Source of the DNA: Rhodanobacteraceae bacterium
Lineage (GTDB): Bacteria > Pseudomonadota > Gammaproteobacteria > Xanthomonadales > Rhodanobacteraceae
Length of the DNA stretch: 64,000 nt
Assembly: GCA_009996615.1 (NCBI GenBank)
Contig: JAACZU010000016.1
Location: forward strand, 32,008-96,007
Direction: 5' to 3'
How positions within the stretch are numbered: the first letter of the stretch is position 1; the number at the start of each line of letters is the position of its first letter. A program made the translations under genes and the position numbers. Positions 8,221-17,189 of this stretch are shown here, one piece after another. Under the pieces are notes generated by a model that saw only the letters and a list, made by a program, of their open reading frames with translations, did no database searches and had not been told where the DNA came from.

Positions 8221-10629
8221 ATGAGTGTGTCGCGAGGAAGGACCGCAGCGCTGGTCGCTGCGGCTGTGGGAAGCGTGTGTGTTTCGGCCGGCGGCTGGGC
8301 GCAGGCGCAGGAGGCAGGTACCGATCCAGCCGCGGCGGACGAGCAGGCGACCCGGCTCGAAGGCGTGACGGTGATCGGTTCGCGCCGCTACGAGCGTGCC
8401 TCCGATACCGAGACGCCGGTGCCGGTCGATACGCTGCCAATGACCAAGGCGGCCGAGCAGGCGCCGACCTTCGATCTGGCGCAGACGCTGCAGTACACGG
8501 CGCCATCGCTGATCTCGGGGCGCCAGACCGGCGCCGACAACGCCGACTCGGTCGATTCGGCTGCGCTGCGCGGCCTCGGCTCGGACCAGACCCTGGTGCT
8601 GGTCAACGGCAAGCGCCTGCATTCGACCGCGCTGGTCAACCTGTTCGGCGCGCGCAACCGCGGCAATACCGGCACCGACCTCAACACGATCCCGCTGCTG
8701 GCGATCGACCGCGTCGAGATCCTGCGCGACGGCGCCGCCGCGCAGTACGGCTCCGACGCGATCGCCGGCGTGATGAACATCGCGCTCAAGCGCCGCCCCG
8801 GCTGCGAGGGCGTGGCCGGCTATGGCCAGTACACGCGCGGCGACGGCGAGAACTGGCTCGCCTCGGGTTACTGCGGCTTCAAGGTCGGCAACGACGGCAT
8901 CGTCGCGCTGACCGCCGAATACCTCGACCGCGGCCGCTCCAATCGCACCACCGCGGCCGATCCGCTGCGCATCATCGGCGACACCGCGGTCAAGAACGGC
9001 ACCGTCTACTTCAACGGCGAGATCCCGTTCGCCAATGGCCTGCACTTCTACTTCGACGGCGGCCTGCAGAACCGAGATGCGTCCTCGGCCGCGTTCGCGC
9101 GCGGCGGCATCGGCTCGGACGACATCCCCTCGCGCAACTCCGCCGCGATGTACCCGGACGGCTTCGTGCCGTTCATCGATCCGTACATCCAGGATCGCCA
9201 CGGCACCGCCGGGGTGTGGTGGATGTGGAACGACTGGCGCGTGGATGCGTCGCAGACGCTCGGCTACAACAAGCTGATCGACACGATCCGCCACACGCTC
9301 AACGCCTCGATCGCGAACTACGATCTCGAGCACGGCGGCCGCGGCATCAGCCCCGACCACTTCAATGCCGGCGGCTTCTCGTTCGCGCAGGCGACCACCA
9401 ACCTCGACTTCGCGCGCTTCTTCGACGGCTGGCTGCACGGCGTCAACGTCGCGTTCGGCGGCGAGTTCCGCCACGAGAACTACCAGATCTTCGCCGGCGA
9501 ACCGGGCTCGTACATCGACGCGGACGGCCCCGGCGGCGGCAACGCCGGCAGCCAGGGCTTCCCCGGCTTCCAGCCGGCCGACGCGACCGACAAGAGCCGC
9601 AACAGCTGGGCCGTCTACGGCGACGTCGAGATCGACTGGACCGACCGCTTCATGACCGACCAGGCCGTGCGCCACGAGCACTACAGCGATTTCGGCTCGA
9701 CCACGATCGGCAAGCTGGCCGGCGCCTACCGCGTCACCGACGGCTTCCTGCTGCGCGGCTCGCTCAGCACCGGCTTCCGCGCGCCGTCGCTGCAGCAGCG
9801 CTACTTCTCCTCGACCTTCACCGACTTCATCAGCGGCGTGCCGGTCGACGTCGTGCTGGCGCCGAATGGCGGCGCGATCGCGCGCGCGGCCGGCATTCCG
9901 GACCTGAAGCAGGAAAAATCCAGGAGCGCCACGCTCGGCTTCACCTGGAAACCGCTCGACAACGTCTCGGTCACGCTCGACGGCTACCGCATCGACATCG
10001 ACGACCGCATCGTGCTGAGCGGGCGCTTCGATACCTCCGACCCGGACATCGGTGCGATCCTCGAGCAGCTGGGCGTCGGCGAGGCGCAGTTCTTCGTCAA
10101 CTCGGTCGACACGCGCACGCAGGGCATCGACCTGACCGTCAACCACACCACCAGCCTCGGCGACGGCGAACTGGCCAGCTACCTCGCGTTCAACCATGGC
10201 ACCACCAAGGTGCGCGCGGTGCACACGCCGCCATCGCTGGTCGGGCGCGAGGATTCGCTGCTCGGCGAGCGCGACCGCCTGTTCATCGAGGACGGCGCAC
10301 CGCACTCGAAGGCGGTGCTCGGCTTCGACTACACGCTCGGCAAGTGGGACACGAACTTCAAGATCATCTACTTCGGCCCGATGACGCTGGGCACGTTCTC
10401 CGGCCCGCCGGTGCCGAACCAGCACTACTCGGACAAGACCTCGGCCGACGTCAGCGTGACCTACAGCTTCACCGAGGACACCAAGCTGACGGTCGGCGGC
10501 GCCAACATCCTCGACAAGTTCCCGACCCGGCAGGACCCGGACGAGACCGACAACGGCTTCAAGTACGAGGCGGTGCAGTTCGGCCTGAACGGCGCGGCGT
10601 GGTTCGTGCGGCTGGCGCACAGGTTCTGA
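8221..10629 (+). CDS. TonB-dependent outer-membrane receptor
   Basis: This 802-residue protein has a signal peptide ending near GGWAQAQEAG, a plug domain from about residue 40 (TRLEGVTVIGSRRY; LRGLGSDQTLVLVNGKRLHS; VEILRDGAAAQYGSDAIAGV) and a long beta-barrel that ends in aromatic Phe (FVRLAHRF), as expected for BamA-folded porins. It should import a large substrate using proton-motive force through TonB-ExbBD. The substrate is not identifiable; no siderophore, vitamin or sugar genes lie beside it. The start at 8221 follows a GGGGAGGGG Shine-Dalgarno and begins the signal peptide, so the track start at 8143 is too early. It converges on the sulfatase gene. Confidence 0.93.
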   Translation: MSVSRGRTAALVAAAVGSVCVSAGGWAQAQEAGTDPAAADEQATRLEGVTVIGSRRYERASDTETPVPVDTLPMTKAAEQAPTFDLAQTLQYTAPSLISGRQTGADNADSVDSAALRGLGSDQTLVLVNGKRLHSTALVNLFGARNRGNTGTDLNTIPLLAIDRVEILRDGAAAQYGSDAIAGVMNIALKRRPGCEGVAGYGQYTRGDGENWLASGYCGFKVGNDGIVALTAEYLDRGRSNRTTAADPLRIIGDTAVKNGTVYFNGEIPFANGLHFYFDGGLQNRDASSAAFARGGIGSDDIPSRNSAAMYPDGFVPFIDPYIQDRHGTAGVWWMWNDWRVDASQTLGYNKLIDTIRHTLNASIANYDLEHGGRGISPDHFNAGGFSFAQATTNLDFARFFDGWLHGVNVAFGGEFRHENYQIFAGEPGSYIDADGPGGGNAGSQGFPGFQPADATDKSRNSWAVYGDVEIDWTDRFMTDQAVRHEHYSDFGSTTIGKLAGAYRVTDGFLLRGSLSTGFRAPSLQQRYFSSTFTDFISGVPVDVVLAPNGGAIARAAGIPDLKQEKSRSATLGFTWKPLDNVSVTLDGYRIDIDDRIVLSGRFDTSDPDIGAILEQLGVGEAQFFVNSVDTRTQGIDLTVNHTTSLGDGELASYLAFNHGTTKVRAVHTPPSLVGREDSLLGERDRLFIEDGAPHSKAVLGFDYTLGKWDTNFKIIYFGPMTLGTFSGPPVPNQHYSDKTSADVSVTYSFTEDTKLTVGGANILDKFPTRQDPDETDNGFKYEAVQFGLNGAAWFVRLAHRF

Positions 10630-10784
10630 AGAAGCCGCGATTGGGACTGCGAAGGCAGGATGCCGTAGCGAACGGCGAAGCCGGCCCGCAGGGCGAGCCG
10701 CGGAGGCGGCGAGTCATTTGGGATTGGGTAAGGCGGGTCCGGTCTGCTCCACGGGGGCCGGACATTCGCTCTCGCACCTCAGCC

Positions 10785-10825
10785 CGTAGGGTGGGACGCA
10801 GCCGCGCAGCGGCGAGTCCCACCGC
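10785..10825. repeat. Repeat C (GGTGGGAC...GTCCCACC hairpin), copy 1
   Basis: GTAGGGTGGGACGCAGCCGC, then GCAGCGGCGAGTCCCACC, forms an inverted repeat with GGTGGGAC and GTCCCACC as outer arms. It lies in the 225-base convergent gap (10630-10854) between the TonB receptor and the sulfatase, where it could also end transcription from both sides. No gene is seen in this gap. Confidence 0.7.
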
Positions 10826-10854
10826 CCGCATGTCACGGCGGCGCGATGCGCGCC

Positions 10855-12552
10855 TCACTCGCCCAGCACGCGCAAGACGCCGAACGCATGCGCCATCCAC
10901 GACTCCAGCACGGCGCGGTCCGGGCAGTCGTCGAAGCGGCCGCCGCAGCGTTCGCGCAGGCGTGCATTGGCTTCGAAGTACGCGTTCTTCGGCAGGCCGG
11001 CGGCGTCGAGCACGAGGCTGCCGAGGAAGGCGAGGTCGAGCGGGCCTTCGCGCGGCGGCAGCGCCGCGCCGGCGAGATTGGTGTCGATGCGGTAGTAGGT
11101 GAGGTTGCGCGCATCGGCGCGCAGCGCAGGCGGCAACGCACTGTCGAGCGTGCCTTCGAGGCCGTCGAACGAGGGATGGTGGTCGCCGAAATGCACCAGC
11201 ACGCTCGGCCGGTCGTCGGCGAACAACGAATCACGCAGGCGCGCGAGCGCCGCGTCGGACTGGTGCAGGCGGAACAGGTAGTGGGCGAGGTTGCGGTTCA
11301 GGCGCGCGTCCGCGCCCGGTAGCGGTGGCGCGTTCCACGGTGGCGGCAGCGTGTCGAGCGGAAGGTCGTGCGGGCCGTGCTGGCGCATGGTCAGCAGCAT
11401 GAAGAAGATCGGCCGGCCGTCGCTCGCGCGCGCGCGCTGGCGGATCGCGTCGAACTGCTGCAGCAGTTCGAGGTCGGTGCTCTCCCAGCGCAGGCCCATC
11501 TCCTGCGCGTCGTGGAACTCGTCGAAGCCGTAGTCGGCGTAGGCGCCGGCGGCGCGCACGAAGTCGCGCGGCATCGGGTAGACCGCGATCGTGCGGTAGC
11601 CGAGCGCCTTGAGCTGGCGCGGCAGGCTCTCGCGCAGGCGCGGTGCGAGGTTGTATGGCGCGTACATGCCGGCCGGCCCGAACAGCGTGTGCGGCATGCC
11701 GGCGAGGAACGCGAACTCGCTGGTCCAGGTCGCGCCGCCGTAGGTGTGCACGCGCAGCGGGCCGTAGGCGGCCGTGTGTGCATCCGGCTCGAACAGCGCC
11801 ACGTTGCAGGCTGGCACGGTGCAGGCCGCCCACTGGCGCGGATCGAGCGTGCTCTCTTCGAGCACGGCGACGATGTCGGGCCGCTGTGCCGGCGCGGCAG
11901 TGGTGCCAGCGCCCCAGTCGAACGCGCCGGCCGCGTCCGGCGCGTATGCGGGCACCGACAGTTGCATGCGCGTCAGCGAGTAGAGGAAGGAGCTGGTCGG
12001 GTTGCGCCGCGCGTGCTCGAGGAACTCCCAGATGTTGACCGCTTGGATCTCGCGGAAGAGGCCCTGCGGCGCCGCGACGGCGACCAGCGGCAGCAGCGCG
12101 AGCAGCGACCACAGGCCTTGGGCGCGCCGGCGGCCACGCCAGCGTCCCGGCGTCTCCAGGCGCCACAGGGTGACGGCGAGCAGCACGCCGCCGAGCAGCG
12201 CCGCGGCGGTCTTGTGCCACAGCTTCGGGTAGTGCGCGATCACGTCGACGGTGGACGTGGTCGCGAAATAGCGCAGGTCCGGCGCCAGCAGCGGCTCGTG
12301 CAGGTAAGCGATCTTCAGCGCATTGGCCAGCCACAGCGCGCCGGCCAGCGCGCCGACGGCGAACAGGCCGAAGCCGAGGCGGCCGCACAGCGTGGCCAGG
12401 AACAACGCCAGCGCGCCGGCCAGCGCCGCGCAGTACAGCCGTTCGGTCGGGTCGGTCTCGACCGGCAGCAGGCGCCAAAGCGCGAACGTGAACGCACAGG
12501 CGCCGATGAGAATCGCCGCCAGCGTGCGCGGGCGGGTGTGCAACCAATCCAT
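10855..12552 (-). CDS. LTA-synthase/MdoB-like membrane sulfatase (paralogue 1)
   Basis: The 565-residue protein has four or five N-terminal membrane helices and then a large periplasmic alkaline-phosphatase-fold domain. VLEESTLDPRQW carries early metal-site residues, GGATWTSEFAFLAGMPHTLF includes the probable Thr nucleophile, and HFGDHHPSFDG carries late metal-binding Asp/His. Enzymes of this family transfer glycerol phosphate or phosphoethanolamine onto envelope glycans or lipids (LtaS, OpgB, EptA); the acceptor here is unknown. ATG 12552 after GGGGAAA opens the first membrane helix. It has a close paralogue at 18144-19877 with the same motifs. It is divergent from the TIR operon. Confidence 0.85.
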   Translation of the reverse strand: MDWLHTRPRTLAAILIGACAFTFALWRLLPVETDPTERLYCAALAGALALFLATLCGRLGFGLFAVGALAGALWLANALKIAYLHEPLLAPDLRYFATTSTVDVIAHYPKLWHKTAAALLGGVLLAVTLWRLETPGRWRGRRRAQGLWSLLALLPLVAVAAPQGLFREIQAVNIWEFLEHARRNPTSSFLYSLTRMQLSVPAYAPDAAGAFDWGAGTTAAPAQRPDIVAVLEESTLDPRQWAACTVPACNVALFEPDAHTAAYGPLRVHTYGGATWTSEFAFLAGMPHTLFGPAGMYAPYNLAPRLRESLPRQLKALGYRTIAVYPMPRDFVRAAGAYADYGFDEFHDAQEMGLRWESTDLELLQQFDAIRQRARASDGRPIFFMLLTMRQHGPHDLPLDTLPPPWNAPPLPGADARLNRNLAHYLFRLHQSDAALARLRDSLFADDRPSVLVHFGDHHPSFDGLEGTLDSALPPALRADARNLTYYRIDTNLAGAALPPREGPLDLAFLGSLVLDAAGLPKNAYFEANARLRERCGGRFDDCPDRAVLESWMAHAFGVLRVLGE

Positions 12553-12685
12553 TCCATTTCCCCAGCAGGCTCCGAAGCCGAGAAGACGTGTAACAGCGCG
12601 GCAGCGTTGCTGCAATGAACGTGTTGTTGGCGTGCTTCGGAGTGGTGCCTGGCGGTCATCGGAGCGACCAGGACTGGCGCTGAAA

Positions 12686-12701
12686 TGTGACGCACATCAC
12701 G
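12686..12701 (+). promoter_or_regulatory. CRP/Clp-type operator upstream of the TIR operon
   Basis: TGTGACGCACATCACG matches the TGTGA-N6-TCACA consensus of CRP at 9 of 10 conserved positions. In Xanthomonadales the CRP-like regulator Clp recognises the same sequence. A possible -10 (TATCTT, 12710-12715) lies just downstream, which would put the site centre near -28 and favour repression, unless transcription starts further downstream. The site is in the 206-base divergent gap 12553-12758, so it could act on the sulfatase gene too. Its presence also argues against the track start at 12687. Confidence 0.65.
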
Positions 12702-12758
12702 TTTTGGGCTATCTTGCTCGCCGTCTGCCCGCGCCCTCGGACGCGATTGCGGGGTGGT

Positions 12759-14978
12759 ATGTCCGACCCTCCGGTGGCCAACGGGCCCGTCTATCGGGCC
12801 TTCATCAGCTACAGCCACCAGGACCGGCGCTGGGCGGACTGGTTGCACAAGGCGCTGGAAACCTGGCGCGTCCCGCGCCGGCTGGTCGGCCTGACGACTG
12901 CTGCCGGAGTGATCCCGCGCCGCCTGCTGCCGATCTTCCGCGACCGTGACGAGCTGGCCAGCGCCACCGACCTCGGGCGCAAGGTCAACGAGGCGCTGGC
13001 GCAGTCGGCGAGCCTGATCGTGGTCTGTTCGCCGCATGCGGCCGCTTCGCGCTGGGTCAACGAGGAGGTGCTGGCGTTCAAGCGGCTCGGGCGCGGCGAG
13101 CGGATCTTCTGCCTGATCGTCGATGGCGAGCCGAACGCGAGCGACCTGCCCGGGCGCGCGGCGGACGAGTGCTTCTGTCCGGCGCTGCGCCATCGGCTGG
13201 GTGCCGATGGCCGTCTCGGTCCGGAACCCGCCGAGCCGATCGCCGCCGACGTGCGGCCCGGCAAGGACGGCAAGGCCAACGCCAAGCTGAAGCTGATCGC
13301 CGGCCTGCTCGACGTCGGTTTCGACCGGCTCAGGCAGCGCGAGCAGCAGCGCCACCTGCGCCGCCTGATGGCGGTCACCGCGCTGGCGGTGGCCGTGATG
13401 CTGGTCACGACGACGCTGGCGATCAGCGCGGTGATGGCGCGCCGCGATGCCGAGCGGCGCCAGAAGCAGGCCGAGGACCTGGTCGGCTTCATGCTCGGCG
13501 ACCTCGGCGACAAGCTCGATGAGGTACACCGGCTCGACATCATGCAGGCGGTCGACGACAAGGCGATGGCCTACTTCGCCTCGCTGCCGGCGGCCGACGC
13601 GACCGACGCCGCGCTGACGCTGCGCGTCAACGCGCTGGAGAAGATCGGCAACGTGCGCATGGACCAGGGCGCGCTGCCGGCCGCCGTCGAGGCCTACCAG
13701 GCGGCCGTCGCGCTGGCCGGGGAACTCGCGCGGCGCGCGCCCGCCGATGCCGGGCGCAAGGCGGTCTGGGGCGACAGCCTGAAGTGGCTAGGGCAGGCGT
13801 ACTGGTACCAGGGCGATCTCGGCGCCGCGCTGCGCAACTTCGAGTCCGCCGGCGCCCTGCTGCAGGCCGCGCATGCGGCCAGCCCGGCCGACCCGGACCT
13901 CGCTTTCCAACTCGCCGCGGCGCACATCGACAGCGGCCGCGTGCTCGAGGCGCGCGGCGACTTCACCGCGGCGCAGGGCGCCTACGAGGCCGCGCTGGCG
14001 CTGTACCAGGAGCTGGCCGCGCGCGACCCGAAATGGCAGACGTACCTGGGCAGTGCCTGGGACAGCCTCGGCAAGCTGGCGCTGCAGCGCGGCCAGCTCG
14101 AGCAGGCAGTGACCGCCTACCGCACCAACCAGCGCATCCAGTCCGCGTTGGCGGCGCGCACGCCGGGCGACCATGCGCAACAGGAGCACTTGCTGCTCGC
14201 CAATGCGATCCTCGGCCGCACGCTCGGGCTGTGCGGTGAACTGGAGGCTGCGGTGCGCTACACCGACGCGGCCGTGCAGGTGGCCCAGGCGTTGAATGCG
14301 TTCGATCCGGCCGTGATGCCGTGGAAAGACCTTCTGGCGTTGTACAGCCAGCAGCTCGGCGGCCTGCAGCGGCAAGCCGGCCAGCTGGATGCGGCCGCGC
14401 GCCTGGATGCCGAGGCGGTGCGGATCCTCGCGGAGCTGATGGCCAAGGACCCGACCAGCACCGGTTACGCGCAGGATTTCGCGCAGGCACAACTGGAAGC
14501 CGCGCGGCTGCACGTCGCGCGCCATGCCGTCGAAGCCGCGGCGGCACCCGCCGATGCGGCGCTGGCGACGGTGCGCACGCTGCGCGCGCAAAGTCCCGAC
14601 AGCCGCAGCCTGCTCCTGCTGGAAGCTCAGCTCCACCTCGTCCGCGGCACGATTGCCGCGCAGCGCAACGACCTGTCGTCGGCGCGGCGCGAGTGGACGC
14701 AGGCGCGCGACGGCCTCGAGCCGGCGCTGCGCGCCGGTGACGATCCGAACTTCCTCGCCGCCTACGCCGAGGCGCGGCTGCGGCTCGATGACGGCGACGG
14801 CGCGCAGGCGAGCATTGGCAAGCTGGCGGCGATGGGCTACCGCACGCCGGATTTTGTCGCGCTGCTTGAGAGCCGGCAGATCGCCTATCCCGCCAATGCC
14901 GAATTCGCGCAGCGGATCGCCGCGATCATGGACGAGCCGCCGGTGGCACGAACCGATCCCTCCACACCGCCGCGATGA
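12759..14978 (+). CDS. TIR domain - transmembrane - TPR protein
   Basis: The 739-residue protein begins with a TIR-like domain (about 10-160): box 1 YRAFISYSHQDRRWADWLHK, the IFRDRDELASATDL loop, and SRWVNEEVLAF. In the last, Glu103 is four residues after Trp99, as is the catalytic Glu of NAD-cleaving TIR domains. One transmembrane helix (about 204-226) separates it from a long alpha-helical TPR-rich region (about 265-710). The TIR is predicted to face the cytosol. It is the first gene of a three-gene operon with 15053-15436 and 15462-17189. I chose ATG 12759 because the upstream ATG lies inside a CRP-type operator. NADase activity and a defence role are inferences; TIR-TM-TPR proteins could also act in other signalling. 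Confidence 0.85.
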   Translation: MSDPPVANGPVYRAFISYSHQDRRWADWLHKALETWRVPRRLVGLTTAAGVIPRRLLPIFRDRDELASATDLGRKVNEALAQSASLIVVCSPHAAASRWVNEEVLAFKRLGRGERIFCLIVDGEPNASDLPGRAADECFCPALRHRLGADGRLGPEPAEPIAADVRPGKDGKANAKLKLIAGLLDVGFDRLRQREQQRHLRRLMAVTALAVAVMLVTTTLAISAVMARRDAERRQKQAEDLVGFMLGDLGDKLDEVHRLDIMQAVDDKAMAYFASLPAADATDAALTLRVNALEKIGNVRMDQGALPAAVEAYQAAVALAGELARRAPADAGRKAVWGDSLKWLGQAYWYQGDLGAALRNFESAGALLQAAHAASPADPDLAFQLAAAHIDSGRVLEARGDFTAAQGAYEAALALYQELAARDPKWQTYLGSAWDSLGKLALQRGQLEQAVTAYRTNQRIQSALAARTPGDHAQQEHLLLANAILGRTLGLCGELEAAVRYTDAAVQVAQALNAFDPAVMPWKDLLALYSQQLGGLQRQAGQLDAAARLDAEAVRILAELMAKDPTSTGYAQDFAQAQLEAARLHVARHAVEAAAAPADAALATVRTLRAQSPDSRSLLLLEAQLHLVRGTIAAQRNDLSSARREWTQARDGLEPALRAGDDPNFLAAYAEARLRLDDGDGAQASIGKLAAMGYRTPDFVALLESRQIAYPANAEFAQRIAAIMDEPPVARTDPSTPPR

Positions 14979-15052
14979 GCGCCGCAGGTTCCACGGGCGA
15001 TGCGGCCCGCCCTCCGAGCGCCGCGCGGGCAGAATGCAGAAGGAGTCCGATC

Positions 15053-15436
15053 ATGCCGATCCAGGTCAGGCTGGATGTCAACGCCAACCCACCGGTGACC
15101 GTGCAACCGCAGAAGATGGCGGTCAACCGCGGCAACCAGATCGTCACATGGGTGCCGGCCGCGCAGCAGAAGTTCACGTTCGTCTCGTTGACCGGTTTGC
15201 CGACCCCGCCGTTCTCGAAGCTGAGCGTGCAGGACGGGCAGATCACGGTGACCAACGACAATCGCGCCGTCGGCGAGTATCCGTACACGATCGTGGTCAG
15301 CCTCGATGGCAAGCAATACAGCACGGCGGCGTCCGGTGCCGACGCGGGCGCGAAAGCCGGTTCGGCGCTCGCCACCGCCGCCGGCGCCGCCGCGCCGACG
15401 CCACTGATAGCCCGCCCGATCATCGACAACAAGTGA
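15053..15436 (+). CDS. Small beta-rich protein of the TIR operon, function unknown
   Basis: The 127-residue protein has no signal peptide or membrane helix. It is beta-strand-rich: MPIQVRLDVNANPPVTVQPQ, FTFVSLTGLPTPPFSKL and YPYTIVVSLDGKQYST look like strands of a small Ig-like sandwich. An Ala/Gly-rich linker and a short tail follow. ATG 15053 has a strong AGAAGGAG Shine-Dalgarno seven bases upstream, so the longer track version (starting within the TIR stop codon) is unlikely. It lies 74 bases after the TIR gene and 25 bases before the SLOG-like/SLATT-like gene. I do not recognise a family. Confidence 0.75.
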   Translation: MPIQVRLDVNANPPVTVQPQKMAVNRGNQIVTWVPAAQQKFTFVSLTGLPTPPFSKLSVQDGQITVTNDNRAVGEYPYTIVVSLDGKQYSTAASGADAGAKAGSALATAAGAAAPTPLIARPIIDNK

Positions 15437-15461
15437 TCGATCGCCATCGGCATGCAGGTCC

Positions 15462-17189
15462 ATGGCAGTGAGCGCCATCGTTGCCCCGCTGGTCGTCGGC
15501 GTCACCAGCCATCGCAACATTCCCGCACGCGAGGCCGAGGCGATCCGGCGCCGCGTGCGGGAGTTCTTCGCGCAGCTGCAGCACGAGTTCCCCGGCCTGC
15601 CGCTGGTCGTGCTGTCGGCGTTGGCCGCCGGCGGCGACCAGTGGGTGGCCGAGGAAGCGCTCGCGGCCGGGGCGGAGCTGGTCGCGCCGCTGCCGCTGCC
15701 ACCGGCGGCCTACGCAGACGATTTCACCGACGCTGCCAGCCGCGTGGCGTTCGCCGAGCTGTGCCGGCGCGCCCGGGTGCTGCAGCTGCCGGCGCTTTCC
15801 GCGGCCGGCGAGGCCGCCATGCCGGGCGATGCGCGTGACCGGCACTATGCCCAGGCCGGCATCTACATCGCCAGCCACAGCCACATCCTGCTGGCGCTGT
15901 GGGATGGTCGCGAGTCGGACCTGCTCGGCGGCACCGCGCAGGTCGTCCGCTACCATCTCACCGGCGTCATGCCCGGCGCGATCGAGCGGCGCCGCGGCGC
16001 GCAGGCCCTGCTTGGCAGAGGCGACGAAAGCCTCGTCTACCACATCGTGTGCTCGCGCGCCGGCCGCGACGGCGTGGCGCTGCCTCCGCTGCCGCCCCTG
16101 CAGCCTTTGCAGGCGCGCTGGCTGGGCCGCGAGCGCGTGCGCGCGGGCAGCGACGGCATGCCGGCGGAGTTCCGCCTGATGTTCACGCGCATGCGCCAGT
16201 TCGACGAGGACTGCCAGCGCCATGCGGAAAGGATCCGGGCCGATGCGCAGGCGCCGGACGGCACCGCCGCGCAAGCGTCGGATGACCCGATCGACGGCCT
16301 GTTCGCCGCGGCCGACTGGCTGGCGCGGCATTTCCAGCGGCGCGTGCTGCAGGCGCTGCGCAGCATCTATGTGCTGGCCACGCTGATGGGCATCGCGTTC
16401 GTCTGCTATTCCGACCTGCCGACCGACCTGCCGTACCAGGACCATGCGATCTACGTGTTCATCGTGCTGTTCGGCGCCGGCGTGCTGGTGGACCGCGTCG
16501 CACGCCGCCGCGACTGGTACCGCAAGTACATCGACTACCGTGCGCTCGCCGAAGGGTTGCGCGTGCAGCATTGGTGGCGCGAGGCCGGCATTGCGCCGAC
16601 CAGCTCGAGCGGCTTCGCGCACGACAACTTCATGCAGAAGCAGGACATCGAACTCGGCTGGATCCGCAACGTGATGCGCGCGGCCAGCGTGCGCACGTTC
16701 GACGATGCCGCGCCGCCGGACGCCGCGCTGGCAAGGATCGGCGCCGAGTGGATCGGCGCGCCTGGCCACGGCGGCCAGCTCGACTACTACACGCGCAAGA
16801 GCGAGCGCCGCAGTCGCACGCAGCGCCTGACGCGCGGCCTCGGGCGCGCGTGCCTGTGGACCAGCATCGCGATCAGCCTCCTGCTGGCGCTGTTCCAGCA
16901 TCGCATCGGCCCGGACGACACGACCTCGCTGGTGGCGCTGATGGGCACGCTGACGATCATCGCGGCCGCGCGTGAGTCGTATGCCTACCGCAAGGGCGAC
17001 AAGGAATTGATCAAGCAGTACCGCTACATGCACGGCATCTTCGCCGAGGCGCGCCACCTGCTCGATCGCGTGCACGATGCCAACGGCCGCCGCGAGATCC
17101 TGCGCGCGCTCGGCGAGGCGGCCCTGGCCGAGCATGCCGAGTGGGCGCTGATGCACCGCGAGCGGCCGCTGGAGAACGCGCGGTTTTGA
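15462..17189 (+). CDS. SLOG-like domain fused to SLATT-like membrane region
   Basis: The 575-residue protein starts with a Rossmann-like domain whose motifs resemble SLOG nucleotide-binding proteins: VVGVTSHRNI (11-20), LSALAAGGDQ (51-60), then ELVAPLPLP (72-80). After a linker come two pairs of transmembrane helices (about 300-322 and 329-350; about 464-482 and 487-505). Between them is YRKYIDYRALAEGLRVQHWW, which resembles the helix that follows the membrane pair in SLATT/DUF4231 proteins. SLATT domains (SMODS- and SLOG-associating two-TM effectors) are predicted pore-forming effectors in nucleotide-signalling defence systems. The gene is third in the TIR operon, so a TIR-made nucleotide sensed by the SLOG-like domain is an attractive model. 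The domain assignments are from motif memory only. Confidence 0.7.
   Translation: MAVSAIVAPLVVGVTSHRNIPAREAEAIRRRVREFFAQLQHEFPGLPLVVLSALAAGGDQWVAEEALAAGAELVAPLPLPPAAYADDFTDAASRVAFAELCRRARVLQLPALSAAGEAAMPGDARDRHYAQAGIYIASHSHILLALWDGRESDLLGGTAQVVRYHLTGVMPGAIERRRGAQALLGRGDESLVYHIVCSRAGRDGVALPPLPPLQPLQARWLGRERVRAGSDGMPAEFRLMFTRMRQFDEDCQRHAERIRADAQAPDGTAAQASDDPIDGLFAAADWLARHFQRRVLQALRSIYVLATLMGIAFVCYSDLPTDLPYQDHAIYVFIVLFGAGVLVDRVARRRDWYRKYIDYRALAEGLRVQHWWREAGIAPTSSSGFAHDNFMQKQDIELGWIRNVMRAASVRTFDDAAPPDAALARIGAEWIGAPGHGGQLDYYTRKSERRSRTQRLTRGLGRACLWTSIAISLLLALFQHRIGPDDTTSLVALMGTLTIIAAARESYAYRKGDKELIKQYRYMHGIFAEARHLLDRVHDANGRREILRALGEAALAEHAEWALMHRERPLENARF

Noticed and set aside
8200-10620. 806-residue minus-strand ORF opposite the TonB receptor
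   Set aside because: It is a GC-rich antisense shadow full of Arg, Ala and Val runs with no domain; the plus strand has a clear signal peptide, plug and barrel.
8133-11102. 989-residue plus-strand ORF overlapping the TonB receptor in another frame
   Set aside because: It is an Arg/Gly/Pro-rich frame shadow that crosses the convergent gap into the sulfatase gene.
12687-12758. Upstream start for the TIR protein given by the ORF track
   Set aside because: The ATG lies inside a CRP-type operator and its extra residues are not TIR-like; ATG 12759 starts just before the conserved box 1.
12759-17189. Canonical Thoeris system
   Set aside because: The SLOG-like gene has no SIR2 or Macro domain and the TIR is fused to a membrane helix and TPRs, so it fits no standard Thoeris gene set; only the logic is similar.
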